From contig JAESUE010000407.1 in NCBI GenBank assembly GCA_016763235.1, positions 1-23,430 on the forward strand: a stretch of DNA of 23,430 nt, read 5' to 3'. The first letter of the stretch is position 1; every line of letters starts with the position of its first letter. This document shows, one piece after another, positions 1 to 11,504 of the stretch. The translations under genes were made by a program, and so were the position numbers. This DNA comes from Pseudomonadales bacterium. GTDB taxonomy: Bacteria > Pseudomonadota > Gammaproteobacteria > Pseudomonadales > UBA3067. Under the pieces are notes generated by a model, which saw nothing but the letters and a program-made list of their open reading frames with translations, had not been told where the DNA came from and did not search any database.

Positions 1-896
1 CTGCTTTCGTTTCTATCATGGAAGGTTGCAGCAAGTACTGCACATTTTGTGTTGTACCTTATACACGCGGCACAGAAGTAAGCCGCCCTTACGACGACGT
101 TATTGCTGAAGTGGCTTATCTTGCGACACAAGGCGTCAGAGAGGTCACTCTGTTAGGGCAAAACGTGAATGGTTACCGAGGCGCTCACCCAAACGGCGAC
201 GAGATTGATCTTGCCGAAATCATTACAGACATTGCCACCATTGATGGTATTAGCCGTATTCGCTATACCACCTCCCACCCTATTGAATTTAACGAATCCT
301 TAGTGGCTGTCTACGCAACGGTTCCCGAACTGGTGAGCCATCTTCATCTACCGGTACAAAGTGGTTCAAACCGTATTTTGACGGCCATGAAGCGCAACCA
401 TCAAATCGAAGAATATATCGAAACCATCAAAGCGTTGAAGCAAGTTCGGCCCGGCATCAGCATTTCCTCCGACTTTATTGTGGGTTTTCCGGGTGAAACA
501 GAAGAAGAGTTCCAGGAAACGCTAAAACTCATAGATGAAATCCAATTTGATCATTCCTATAGTTTTGTCTACAGCGCACGCCCTGGCACACCGGCTGCAG
601 AGCTGCCCGACAACACCCCCATGGAAATCAAAAAAGAACGTCTTGCAACGCTGCAACATAAAATTAGCCAAAATGCACAGGTAATCAGCCGACAAATGGT
701 CGGCAGCCAGCAGAAAGTACTGGTGGATGGTGTTTCCAAAAAAGACCCTGGGGAACTAAAAGGTCGTACAGAGAACAACCGCGTAGTGAATTTTCAGCAC
801 TCCGATGCCACCCTCATCGGCCAATTTGCGATCATTGAAATCAACAGCGCCTACAGCAACTCCCTAAAAGGACGTTTTATCCAAGCAGTCGAATAA
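1..896 (+). CDS. miaB: tRNA-2-methylthio-N6-dimethylallyladenosine synthase MiaB (5' end missing)
   Basis: MiaB is a radical-SAM methylthiotransferase that adds a methylthio group to i6A at position 37 of tRNAs reading UNN codons. The frame is open from base 3, so the gene enters from outside the window and the ATG at 18 is internal. Near the start is the radical-SAM cluster motif CSKYCTFC (CxxxCxxC), followed by [13 protein letters not shown], the MiaB version of this region. The N-terminal UPF0004 domain that carries the second Fe-S cluster lies upstream of the window. [18 protein letters not shown] and [14 protein letters not shown] are further family blocks. The last 65 or so residues (VLVDGVSKK to the end) form a TRAM RNA-binding domain. 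The next gene, phoH, follows after 165 bp that contain a dispersed repeat. The assignment is firm. Confidence 0.96.
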   Translation, partial: AFVSIMEGCSKYCTFCVVPYTRGTEVSRPYDDVIAEVAYLATQGVREVTLLGQNVNGYRGAHPNGDEIDLAEIITDIATIDGISRIRYTTSHPIEFNESLVAVYATVPELVSHLHLPVQSGSNRILTAMKRNHQIEEYIETIKALKQVRPGISISSDFIVGFPGETEEEFQETLKLIDEIQFDHSYSFVYSARPGTPAAELPDNTPMEIKKERLATLQHKISQNAQVISRQMVGSQQKVLVDGVSKKDPGELKGRTENNRVVNFQHSDATLIGQFAIIEINSAYSNSLKGRFIQAVE

Positions 897-920
897 GCAT
901 TACCTTCAATCACTAAACAC

Positions 921-988
921 ACAACTATTCAGCAGACTCTGTAACTGCTCAGACTGCCTTCAAATTTGGGCGTAAACTGAACAGTTAC
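921..988 (+). repeat. Dispersed 68-bp palindromic element, copy A (full length, diverged left end)
   Basis: This copy lies between miaB and phoH. The right 48 bases start GTAACTGCTCAGACTGC and end in CTGAACAGTTAC, matching the other copies closely. The left 20 bases (ACAACTATTCAGC, then CTCT) are a diverged form of the family start GTAACACCTCAGC. The total is 68 bp, the same as copies C and E. Confidence 0.8.
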
Positions 989-1061
989 CAAATATCAAAG
1001 TACTTACCTCCAGTAATTCGATACACTAGGGGTAAGCCGCTAAAAAAGGTTAAACACTATA

Positions 1062-2117
1062 TTGAGCACCACGACTGAACCAAGCAAGCCAGAATCAACA
1101 ACTCTCACCCTTGAACCTAGCGATACCGCTAGGTTATCTAGCCTTTGCGGCCCGATGAACGGCAATCTTCAACAAATAGAACGCCATCTAGGGGTGAAAA
1201 TACACCAGCGCGGCAACCACTTAACCGTAAGCGGCTCGCCCAAGTCCATCGAAACCTCTGTTGAAATACTCACCAAACTCTATGCGGAAACAGAGCTTCA
1301 ACCCAGCCTCAGCCCCGATCTCATTCATCTTTATCTCAGCGAAATCCAAAGTAGCTCTAAAGAAAGTTTTACACACATTCCCGGCAGCGACATCCAAATT
1401 AAAACGCGTGGCGGTTTGATTCGCCCGCGAGGTGACAACCAAGCAACCTATCTTAAAAAAATGCGCGATTATGATATCAACTTCGGCATTGGGCCCGCCG
1501 GCACGGGCAAAACATACCTTGCCGTAGCCTGTGCGGTAGATGCCTTGCAGAAAGACGAAGTAAAGCGCATTTTACTGGTTAGGCCTGCCGTAGAAGCAGG
1601 CGAAAAACTCGGCTTTCTTCCCGGCGACTTGGCAGAAAAAATCAACCCCTACCTACGACCACTCTACGATGCTCTCTACGAAATGCTCGGCTTTGAACAG
1701 GTCAACAAACTGCTTGAAAAACAGGTGATAGAAGTTGCACCCTTGGCTTACATGCGCGGAAGAACCCTGAACCACTCGTTTATTATTCTTGATGAAAGCC
1801 AAAATACAACGCCAGAACAGATGAAAATGTTTCTGACCCGCATCGGCTTTGGCTCAAAGGCTGTTATCACAGGGGACCCCTCGCAGACCGACCTCCCTTC
1901 GGGAGCGCCATCAGGGTTGCACCATTCAACGGAAGTGCTAGAAGGCATAAAGGGCATTGGCTTTACGATCTTTAAAGCGAAGGATGTGGTTCGCCATAGC
2001 TTGGTTCAACGCATTGTTGAAGCCTACGATGCACGCGACAAGTCTCAGGCTAAGGCCAAAGCGAAAGCGAAAGCCAGCAAAGCTCAAGACAATAAGAGCT
2101 CAAAGAAAAATGCATAG
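1062..2117 (+). CDS. ybeZ: PhoH-family ATPase (YbeZ type)
   Basis: This is a PhoH-like P-loop ATPase, the usual partner of YbeY, thought to act in RNA metabolism with it. The start is TTG, with a purine-rich AAAAAAGG stretch about 10 bases upstream. No better ATG precedes the conserved N-terminus. A KH-like segment (NGNLQQIERHLGVKI) sits near residues 34-48. Walker A, GPAGTGKT, is at about 144-151, and Walker B, FIILDESQN, at about 240-248. The block ITGDPSQTDLP follows. The C-terminal 25 or so residues are a lysine/alanine/serine tail with repeated KA dipeptides. The gene is followed 20 bp later by ybeY, as in most gammaproteobacteria. The family call is firm, but the biochemical role of the family remains only partly defined. 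Confidence 0.94.
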   Translation: MSTTTEPSKPESTTLTLEPSDTARLSSLCGPMNGNLQQIERHLGVKIHQRGNHLTVSGSPKSIETSVEILTKLYAETELQPSLSPDLIHLYLSEIQSSSKESFTHIPGSDIQIKTRGGLIRPRGDNQATYLKKMRDYDINFGIGPAGTGKTYLAVACAVDALQKDEVKRILLVRPAVEAGEKLGFLPGDLAEKINPYLRPLYDALYEMLGFEQVNKLLEKQVIEVAPLAYMRGRTLNHSFIILDESQNTTPEQMKMFLTRIGFGSKAVITGDPSQTDLPSGAPSGLHHSTEVLEGIKGIGFTIFKAKDVVRHSLVQRIVEAYDARDKSQAKAKAKAKASKAQDNKSSKKNA

Positions 2118-2137
2118 CACGCACATAACCAGCCGCA

Positions 2138-2602
2138 ATGACCAGTAAAATCCTACTCGATGTACAAATGGCATCAAGCTTGCCCACCCCAGAAGTTGAT
2201 CAGTTTCAACTCTGGGCACAACTTGCCGGGGAAGACGTCCTTAAGCAGCAGAGCGAAGACCAAGAACTTACCATCCGCATTGTGGATGAACGTGAGATCC
2301 AAAGCCTCAACCATACCTATCGAAACCAAAACAAGCCCACCAACGTATTATCCTTTCCCTACGAACAGGCACCCGGTATGCACGTGCCACTGCTCGGTGA
2401 TTTGGTGGTTTGTGTACCCATCGTACTTCAAGAAGCAAAAGAGCAGGGAAAACCAATTGATTCCCACTGGGCACACCTAGTTATCCACGGCGTATTGCAC
2501 CTTCTTGGCTACGATCACATTCAAGATGAAGAAGCTGAAAAGATGGAACAACTAGAAGTTACCCTCATGGCAAAATTAGGCTATGCTAACCCCTATCTGT
2601 AA
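2138..2602 (+). CDS. ybeY: Endoribonuclease YbeY (16S rRNA maturation, ribosome quality control)
   Basis: YbeY is a zinc-dependent single-strand endoribonuclease involved in 16S rRNA 3' end maturation and in removal of defective ribosomes. The diagnostic motif [11 protein letters not shown] is at residues 117-127, with the three zinc-binding histidines at H117, H121 and H127. The upstream block [18 protein letters not shown] is also typical. The length of 154 residues is normal for the family. It starts with ATG 20 bp after phoH. No clear Shine-Dalgarno precedes it, so translational coupling to phoH is plausible. It is followed 15 bp later by ybeX, completing the conserved phoH-ybeY-ybeX trio. 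Confidence 0.96.
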   Translation: MTSKILLDVQMASSLPTPEVDQFQLWAQLAGEDVLKQQSEDQELTIRIVDEREIQSLNHTYRNQNKPTNVLSFPYEQAPGMHVPLLGDLVVCVPIVLQEAKEQGKPIDSHWAHLVIHGVLHLLGYDHIQDEEAEKMEQLEVTLMAKLGYANPYL

Positions 2603-2617
2603 CTACCTAGTAAAAAC

Positions 2618-3496
2618 ATGAAAGAAGAACCCCCGAGTACTAACTTGCCACGCTCTTGGGCTGAGCGCATTTCCCAAGCCTTTGGTGGTAATGAACCACG
2701 CAGCAGGGAAGACCTAAGAAAAATATTAAGAGACGCGGAAGACCGCCAGCTACTCGATACAGAATCGCTGGGCATTATTGAAGGAGCCATGGTGGTATCG
2801 GAAATGCAGGTCAAAGAGGTTATGGTTCCCCGCAGCCAGATGATTTTCATCAAAGAAGCCACCCCTGCCAAAAAATTCCTCCTCGATATTATTAAGTCAG
2901 CCCACTCTAGTTTTCCCGTTTTCAGCGAAAACCCCGATGAAGTGCTCGGAATTCTATTAGCCAAAGACCTGCTACCCCTCGCTGTGAATGACAAGTTGGG
3001 GCGCGTCAATATTCGCGACATTCTGCGACCGGCTATTTTTGTCCCCGAAAGTAAACGCTTAGACTCCTTACTTAAAGACTTCCGCACCACAAAAAACCAT
3101 ATGGCCATTGTCGTCAATGAATACGGCGGCATCGCTGGACTCATCACGATTGAGGATGTGCTCGAACAAATTGTGGGCGAGATCGACGACGAACACGACT
3201 TGGAAGATGACGATCACTTGATCAAAAAGGGTGACAACCAGAATTTCGTGGTAAAAGCCCGAACCCCTGTCGATGAGTTCAATAGCTATTTCAAAACCCA
3301 GTTTGATGAAGAGCAATACAACACCATCGGGGGTTTTGTTCTCAAAGAGTTCGGGCGCTTGCCAAAGCGTGACGAAAGTGTGCATATTGATCATTTACTT
3401 TTCCGCGTCCTCAATGCAGACAATCGCTCAATCCACTTGCTTGAAGTTCAGAAGGGAAATGTTTCATCGAAGGTAACGACTCAGCGAGCTCTGTAA
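2618..3496 (+). CDS. ybeX: CorC/YbeX family CBS-domain protein (ion homeostasis)
   Basis: This is a cytosolic protein with paired CBS domains and a C-terminal CorC_HlyC domain, historically linked to magnesium/cobalt efflux and more recently to ribosome metabolism. The N-terminus has the family block RDAEDRQLLDTESLGIIEGA, then VKEVMVPRSQM, which opens the first CBS domain (about 67-130). The second CBS domain runs to about 190 and contains MAIVVNEYGGIAGLITIEDV. The acidic linker EIDDEHDLEDDD leads into the CorC_HlyC domain. The length, 292 residues, is typical. The final codons (VTTQRAL and the TAA stop) coincide exactly with the start of dispersed repeat copy B, so the extreme C-terminus is encoded by the element. 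Confidence 0.94.
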   Translation: MKEEPPSTNLPRSWAERISQAFGGNEPRSREDLRKILRDAEDRQLLDTESLGIIEGAMVVSEMQVKEVMVPRSQMIFIKEATPAKKFLLDIIKSAHSSFPVFSENPDEVLGILLAKDLLPLAVNDKLGRVNIRDILRPAIFVPESKRLDSLLKDFRTTKNHMAIVVNEYGGIAGLITIEDVLEQIVGEIDDEHDLEDDDHLIKKGDNQNFVVKARTPVDEFNSYFKTQFDEEQYNTIGGFVLKEFGRLPKRDESVHIDHLLFRVLNADNRSIHLLEVQKGNVSSKVTTQRAL

Positions 3497-3535
3497 CTGT
3501 TCAAATTTGAGCATGCGCTGACGCTGAGTAGTTAC
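3473..3535 (+). repeat. Dispersed palindromic element, copy B (63 bp, rearranged centre; overlaps ybeX stop)
   Basis: It starts GTAACGACTCAGCGAGC, then CTGTAACTGTTC, and ends GAGTAGTTAC. Compared with copy E the segment AGGTTGCGTT is missing after TGTTC, and the region before GAGTAGTTAC is rearranged (GCATGCGCTGACGCT). The first 24 bases are the last eight codons of ybeX including the stop. Confidence 0.8.
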
Positions 3536-3747
3536 TTTCTTTTAAGTAAAAAAATAGAGTAATAAAGCAATATCAAAAGATGCTACATCGGCGCATCCTC
3601 CCCAACACCCCTTCCTTGGTATGAAAATAGACTGTTGCCACTTATAGCGCTTAGAACTTATCCTATGCGCCAGATGAACCACTTGGCCGACCTTTTTTAA
3701 TATCACCCTCCAACAGTTTGGCAAGGGTTAAATAGAAGAAATTCCAC

Positions 3748-5316
3748 ATGGACGAAAAATCACCTCACCCGAGGCTTTATTACGCCGCTGCCACAGGGTT
3801 TGGAGCACTATTACCTTTAGGTTTTGCCCCCTTCGGCCTTAGCCTGCTACCCATTCTTTCGCTCATCGGTTTACTGGCGATTTGGCAAAAAACAGACCGC
3901 CGCCAAACCCTGCTTAGTGGCTGGTTTTTTGGCATAGGGCTTTATGCCGTGGGCGCGTCATGGGTTTTTATCAGTATTTACGTCTACAGTGCCACCCCCT
4001 TACCTTTCGCAATATTACTCACGGCATTATTCATTGCGATTATGGGGTTTATTACTGCCATCCAGGGCTACTTCTTTCACCTGTTGGGTTTGAATAGAAT
4101 GATGCTACTCGGCTTCCCCGCCCTTTGGGTCGCTGTTGAATGGGTGAAAACATGGCTGTTTACCGGCTTCCCGTGGCTGTACCTCGGTTACGCCATGATG
4201 GATACTCCGGTGGAAGGTTTTGCACCCATCACCGGTATTTTTGGCATCAGTTTCATGACCGCATTCGCGTCTACTCTGTGCTTTATTCTATTGCGACAAA
4301 TCATCCAGCCATCTCCCAAACTGAAATGGGCCGCATTGGGCACGGCCAGCTATTTTATTGCCGTTCCTGCCGCTGGATACTTCCTACAGCAAACAACATG
4401 GACAGAAAAAATCTCTGACACCCCCCTTTCCGTCAGCATTATTCAGGGCAACATCCCCCAGGAAATAAAATGGGATGTCAAATTCCGCGACGCCATTTTG
4501 AATCTTTATAAAGAGCGAACCGAAGCCAGCTGGGGAAGCGATATAATCATCTGGCCAGAAGCGGCTGTTCCCGCCTTTGAGCACGAAGTCAGTGACTACC
4601 TGAATACTATTGATCAACACGCCAAGAATCAGGGAAGCAGCCTGATAATGGGGCTTGCTATTATGCAGTACCTCAGCGAGGGTCACTTCCTGTTTTACAA
4701 CAGTATTCGCAGCGTCGGCCAGGGAAGCGGGCTTTACCATAAACAGCGTTTGGTTCCCTTTGGCGAGTTTATTCCGTTTGAAAACCAGCTTCGCGGGCTA
4801 ACCGGTGCTTTCGACCTTCCCATGTCGAGCTTTACCCGAGGGGATGAAAACCAAGCCCCGCTTTTGGCTGGTAAACACCGTATCGCTCCCTATATTTGTT
4901 ATGAAATCCTATTTCCCGACCTAGTGGCCAGAACAAGTCGCAATGCGGAGATTCTCGTCACGATCAGTAATGATGGCTGGTTTGGCCACTCCTCTGGCCC
5001 AGCTCAGCATTTTGAAATGGCCAGAATGCGTGCATTGGAAACGGGCCGCTATCTCATTCGTGCCACCAATAACGGCATCAGTGCCATTGTGGACCCCAAA
5101 GGAAAAGTCACCCATTTGGCACCCAGCTTTGTGGAAACCACTCTTGATGGGGAAGTTTATGCCATGCAGGGCAACACCCCCTTTATGAACTGGGGATCCA
5201 AGCCCATTTTGAGCTTGTCAGCGCTCATTCTTCTGAGTTTTGCCGCTTTATCCATTACCAGAAAAATCAAACAAAACCCTGCTTTGCAAACGGAAGAAGA
5301 ACCCGGCTCACGGTAG
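3748..5316 (+). CDS. lnt: Apolipoprotein N-acyltransferase Lnt
   Basis: Lnt is the inner-membrane enzyme that adds the third acyl chain to the N-terminal cysteine of lipoproteins, the last step of lipoprotein maturation. The first 210 or so residues contain several hydrophobic membrane segments, and another segment closes the protein (LSLSALILLSFAALSI). Between them is the periplasmic nitrilase-like domain. Its catalytic triad is visible: E271 in WPEAAVPAF, K332 in KQRLVPFGEF and C384 in PYICYEILFP. These correspond to E267, K335 and C387 of the E. coli enzyme. The length of 522 residues is normal. The gap from ybeX is 251 bp and begins with repeat copy B. The clustering with ybeX is conserved in relatives. 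Confidence 0.96.
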   Translation: MDEKSPHPRLYYAAATGFGALLPLGFAPFGLSLLPILSLIGLLAIWQKTDRRQTLLSGWFFGIGLYAVGASWVFISIYVYSATPLPFAILLTALFIAIMGFITAIQGYFFHLLGLNRMMLLGFPALWVAVEWVKTWLFTGFPWLYLGYAMMDTPVEGFAPITGIFGISFMTAFASTLCFILLRQIIQPSPKLKWAALGTASYFIAVPAAGYFLQQTTWTEKISDTPLSVSIIQGNIPQEIKWDVKFRDAILNLYKERTEASWGSDIIIWPEAAVPAFEHEVSDYLNTIDQHAKNQGSSLIMGLAIMQYLSEGHFLFYNSIRSVGQGSGLYHKQRLVPFGEFIPFENQLRGLTGAFDLPMSSFTRGDENQAPLLAGKHRIAPYICYEILFPDLVARTSRNAEILVTISNDGWFGHSSGPAQHFEMARMRALETGRYLIRATNNGISAIVDPKGKVTHLAPSFVETTLDGEVYAMQGNTPFMNWGSKPILSLSALILLSFAALSITRKIKQNPALQTEEEPGSR

Positions 5317-5417
5317 GAAAACACCCACTTCAAGTGGTAAACTCCACCCCCTGCATATCCAAAGAGGTGCTCACGCGAAGGCACCCGAAGCCGCTAAACA
5401 AGCCATCAACAGGTTAA

Positions 5418-8501
<3,084 letters not shown>

Positions 8502-8505
<4 letters not shown>

Positions 8506-9512
8506 AGCTACGCCTCGATCAATTATCACAAAACCTGAAGAACGAACTCTCCCCTATTTATATTGTAAGCGGCGATGTTCCCTTACTTATTCAGGAATGC
8601 TGCGACCAAATCAAAACGCGAGCAAAGAACGCTGGATTTACGGAACAACAACGTTTTTACATTGATAAGCAATTCGACTGGAATGCGCTTTACCAAAGCA
8701 CCCAAAGCATGTCGCTATTTGGCGACAAAAAACTTATCGAACTAAGAATGCCAAATGGCAAACCCAGCGATCTTGGTAAAACTTTTCTCAAGGAGCTGGC
8801 TCAGAAGCAAGATGATGACAATCTGATTCTGCTTATTACGGACAAATTAGACAGCGCCTCTCAGCGTGCGGCCTGGTTCAAGGCCATTGAAAAAGCAGGT
8901 ATTTGGGTTCAAGTCTGGCCTGTGGAAGCGGATAAATTACCCCAGTGGATACACCACCGGATGCGTCAAGTAGGGCTTATCCCTAACAATGCTGCAACAC
9001 AAATCATTGCTGAAAAAATAGAGGGCAACTTGCTCGCTGCCTCCCAAGAGATCGAAAAGCTACGCCTCTTGCATGGAGAAGGCCCCATTGATGAAGAAGG
9101 CGTTTTATCTGCCATTACCGACAGCTCCCGTTACGACATATTTCAATTGGTTGAAACGGCCCTGTTAGGCAACACCGCCAAAGCCATTAAAATTCTCCGT
9201 GGTCTCAAACAGGAAGGACAGGAGTCTACCCTTATTTTATGGGCGATTACTCGTGAGCTACGCACCTTGGCCAGCATGGCCTTAAAACTGGAAAACGGCA
9301 GCCCCATTAACCGTATTTTTCAAGACTACCGTATTTGGGATAAACGTAAGCCTGCGATTCAATCCAGTTTAAAGCGTTTACGCCACAAAGAAATACTGCA
9401 GCTGATTCAAAAAGCGCAACATGCGGACCTCGCGATCAAGGGCTTAGAAAAACACGACCCTTGGCTTGTTTTTAGTGAAATCATTTTAGGAATCAGCAAG
9501 CCCCGTTCTTAA
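8502..9512 (+). CDS. holA: DNA polymerase III subunit delta
   Basis: Delta is the clamp-loader subunit that opens the beta sliding clamp. The N-terminus has the family pattern PIYIVSGDVPLLIQE (family consensus YLLxGDExLLxxE), then SLFGDKKLIELRMP, where LF corresponds to the beta-clamp-contacting residues of delta. A degenerate AAA+ fold continues through DNLILLITDKLD. The C-terminal collar region includes GNTAKAIKILRGLKQEG and ILWAITRELRTL. The length is 336 residues, close to the usual 340. The ATG overlaps the lptE stop (ATGA), implying coupled translation. The 3' end overlaps the convergent minus-strand HD-GYP-like gene by 20 bp. Confidence 0.95.
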
Positions 9513-10971
9513 CAGCGCTCTTAAACGGTTCCAATGCATCGTGAATCAGATCGTATAGATTCTTCACATCCAGCAGCACCTCTTGTTTTGACGACGCCTC
9601 AAGGGACTTCAAGGCATTCTCAACCAAAAAATCCACTTCAGCAAATAATGTCAACAAACCACGCTGCCGCTGAATAATCTGATAAATTTCACCATTCAGA
9701 GTTTCAGCCTCTTCATGTTTCATAAAGTCGATGCCCGCTACAAGCTCAATATCGACGATACCCGAGTTGTTCTTGTAATCGTCAATTTGATGCAACAAAT
9801 TAAGCAAGTGCGCGGCTAAATAAGCCTTATCCGTATTTTTCAAACCTCGCCTTATGGGCTGAATAATAAGAGAAGTCGAGGCATGTAATTGGGCAAGTAC
9901 AATACTGGTTTCAATGAGGTAGTCGGCCATTTCTTCGCTATACAAGCAAGCAGAAATAGCGTCATCGTTACATTCGGACTGAAAGAGTTTTATTTTCCTT
10001 TGCATAGCCCAGGATGCCTCCTGCCCAAAGCGCGCTTCATGCAGCTGCAAAAATAACAAGCAATCAGGCAATGTTCCCCCATCAACAAACAAAAATTGAT
10101 AAAGGTCCCGGCTCAAGGATAAAAGCATACTTTCCTTGTGCAGCTCACTTAGCTTAAGAGAAAAGGGGTAACCAAGACTGTTTGCATATTCACCCTGCTG
10201 CGCAATGATCTCAGTCACAGCCTGCAAACTAACATCACCGGCCTTTTTAACAAGCAGCTTTCCATAAATAACGTGATACTGAAAGTCGTTCCACTGCTCT
10301 GACTCACAGTGATTTTCAGCAATAAAACGAAGGGCCTCCGGAAGGTGAAGCCTACCGAGCTGGTGAAACAGTCCGGCCATAACCGAATACTTCACTTTAT
10401 CTTGGCTTAATTGCATGCTTTGAGCCAACACCCCTCCCAACCAACTGCAAAATAATGATTGCTCATAGCTTCCTGCACTGTAGTCACGCAAATGAGCCAA
10501 ATAAACCAAGCCATCATCGTAAACGGGCAACAGTTCTGCCAACGTTTTCTGCCAACGGGAAGTCCCCCCATTTGAATCCACGAAACGTTCAAAACCGGGG
10601 GCTTTTTTAATAAGACATTGAAAGTCAGCCAACAGCCGCTTGGTTTTTAGGCCGACCTTGCTTTGATCGAGATTGAGAGGGTTCTCCTCCATCTTCTTTT
10701 CAGCCATTAACTCGGCAGAACTCACATCCAAAACCTGGCCCATTTTGGCCAAGCATGTTCCATTTGACGAAAATATATTTTGATCGGCAAGCAAACGCCC
10801 CTTAAAACAACGAGCGGGGGGCAGCATCACCGTGCTGCCTAAATCGGATGCAATATTTTTGGGCGTAATACTCGCAGACCTTGCCGACCCTAGAAGATCG
10901 TTGATATCCAAATCTGGCGCAGTTACCGAAGATTTCATTACGAGCGCAGCAGAATTTCGATGGGCTTCCAT
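9493..10971 (-). CDS. HD-GYP-like protein with degenerate active site (putative signalling pseudoenzyme)
   Basis: I do not recognise a named gene. From the ATG at 10971 the protein has 492 residues. A GGAGG sits 10 bases upstream; this motif rules out the TTG at 10989, whose codons would include it. A GTG at 10977 is an alternative start. Around residues 45-85 is a segment resembling the N-terminal domain of some HD-GYP proteins (LPPARCFKGRLL, then AKMGQVLDVSSAEL). Residues about 168-270 have the layout of an HD-GYP domain, but the key residues are altered. The HD position reads HQLGRLHLPE (203-212; Asp replaced by Gln). The later HHE is replaced by QQG, and GxGYP is SLGYP. The histidine of the HPxxG motif survives in YHVIYG. 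The C-terminal 200 residues are helical with no recognised motif. A c-di-GMP phosphodiesterase role therefore seems unlikely; a binding or scaffold role is inferred. Confidence 0.75.
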   Translation of the reverse strand: MEAHRNSAALVMKSSVTAPDLDINDLLGSARSASITPKNIASDLGSTVMLPPARCFKGRLLADQNIFSSNGTCLAKMGQVLDVSSAELMAEKKMEENPLNLDQSKVGLKTKRLLADFQCLIKKAPGFERFVDSNGGTSRWQKTLAELLPVYDDGLVYLAHLRDYSAGSYEQSLFCSWLGGVLAQSMQLSQDKVKYSVMAGLFHQLGRLHLPEALRFIAENHCESEQWNDFQYHVIYGKLLVKKAGDVSLQAVTEIIAQQGEYANSLGYPFSLKLSELHKESMLLSLSRDLYQFLFVDGGTLPDCLLFLQLHEARFGQEASWAMQRKIKLFQSECNDDAISACLYSEEMADYLIETSIVLAQLHASTSLIIQPIRRGLKNTDKAYLAAHLLNLLHQIDDYKNNSGIVDIELVAGIDFMKHEEAETLNGEIYQIIQRQRGLLTLFAEVDFLVENALKSLEASSKQEVLLDVKNLYDLIHDALEPFKSAVKNGAC

Positions 10972-11083
10972 TGGCACAAAACCTCCCAAAAGGCTTAATC
11001 AAAAAATTAAACCTGAATTAATCCAAACTCAATAAGCATAGTTGAGATATACCGTCTTTTTTACTCAGCATTCTTGAATTTTG

Positions 11084-11151
11084 GTAACACCTCAGAAAAC
11101 TCTGCAACTGTTCAGATTGCGTACGAATTTGAGCGCGAGCTGAATAGTTAC
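11084..11151 (+). repeat. Dispersed 68-bp palindromic element, copy C (full length)
   Basis: It starts GTAACACCTCAGAAAAC, has the internal CAACTGTTCAGATTGCG and the AT centre CGAATTTG, and ends GAGCTGAATAGTTAC. It is 68 bp and nearly identical to copy E over most of its length. It sits upstream of the HD-GYP-like gene, pointing away from it. Confidence 0.85.
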
Positions 11152-11349
11152 ACATACTGTAACTTTACAACATGCGATACCGCAGCTAGTTTGTTACTTC
11201 CACCATCAAACGACAGAGAAAAGATGCAAGCTAAAAATGAAACAAAATAGATAAAACCTCGAAAGAAACTATTCATAAATTTTAAATATCATGGGTGTAT
11301 AAATAAGGAAATCCCGAACCCTCATTAAGCCATCGGGTAAAAACACGGG

Positions 11350-11396
11350 GTAACACCTCAGCGAACGCTGTAACGGTTCAGATTGCGTTCAAATTT
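11350..11396 (+). repeat. Dispersed palindromic element, copy D1 (left part only)
   Basis: It starts GTAACACCTCAGCGAACGC and continues TGTAACGGTTCAGATTGCG to TTCAAATTT, matching the family for 47 bases. It then switches to unrelated AT-rich sequence exactly at the centre of the palindrome. The missing right part appears 52 bp downstream as copy D2. Confidence 0.8.
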
Positions 11397-11448
11397 AAAC
11401 AGAACAAGACGGAAAATGTGCGTTTATACGATTAAATAATCATTTTTT

Positions 11449-11490
11449 AACGCTGTTATGCGCGAATTTGAGCGTGAACTGAGTAGTTAC
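11449..11490 (+). repeat. Dispersed palindromic element, copy D2 (right part, internal deletion)
   Basis: It begins AACGCTGTTATGCGCG, a shortened left arm, and then has the family right arm AATTTGAGCGTGAACTGA ending GTAGTTAC. It ends 14 bases before the start codon of the small gene at 11505, so it forms part of that gene's 5' region. Confidence 0.7.
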
Positions 11491-11504
11491 ATACTGGAAG
11501 TAAT

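Larger units (their letters stand above)
10972..11504. other. AT-rich 0.5-kb intergenic region between divergent genes
   Basis: No credible reading frame lies here. The region separates the minus-strand HD-GYP-like gene from the plus-strand small gene and must hold both promoters, but I see no convincing -35/-10 pair. It contains repeat copies C, D1 and D2. A further stretch at 11159-11197 begins GTAAC and ends GTTAC and may be a badly decayed copy. A weak 5-bp stem (CCCGA 11313-11317 with TCGGG 11333-11337, 15-base loop) has no T-run, so I do not call it a terminator. Confidence 0.6.

Noticed and set aside
3542..3724. A 60-codon minus-strand frame in the ybeX-lnt gap
   Set aside because: No ribosome binding site or family pattern; composition looks random.
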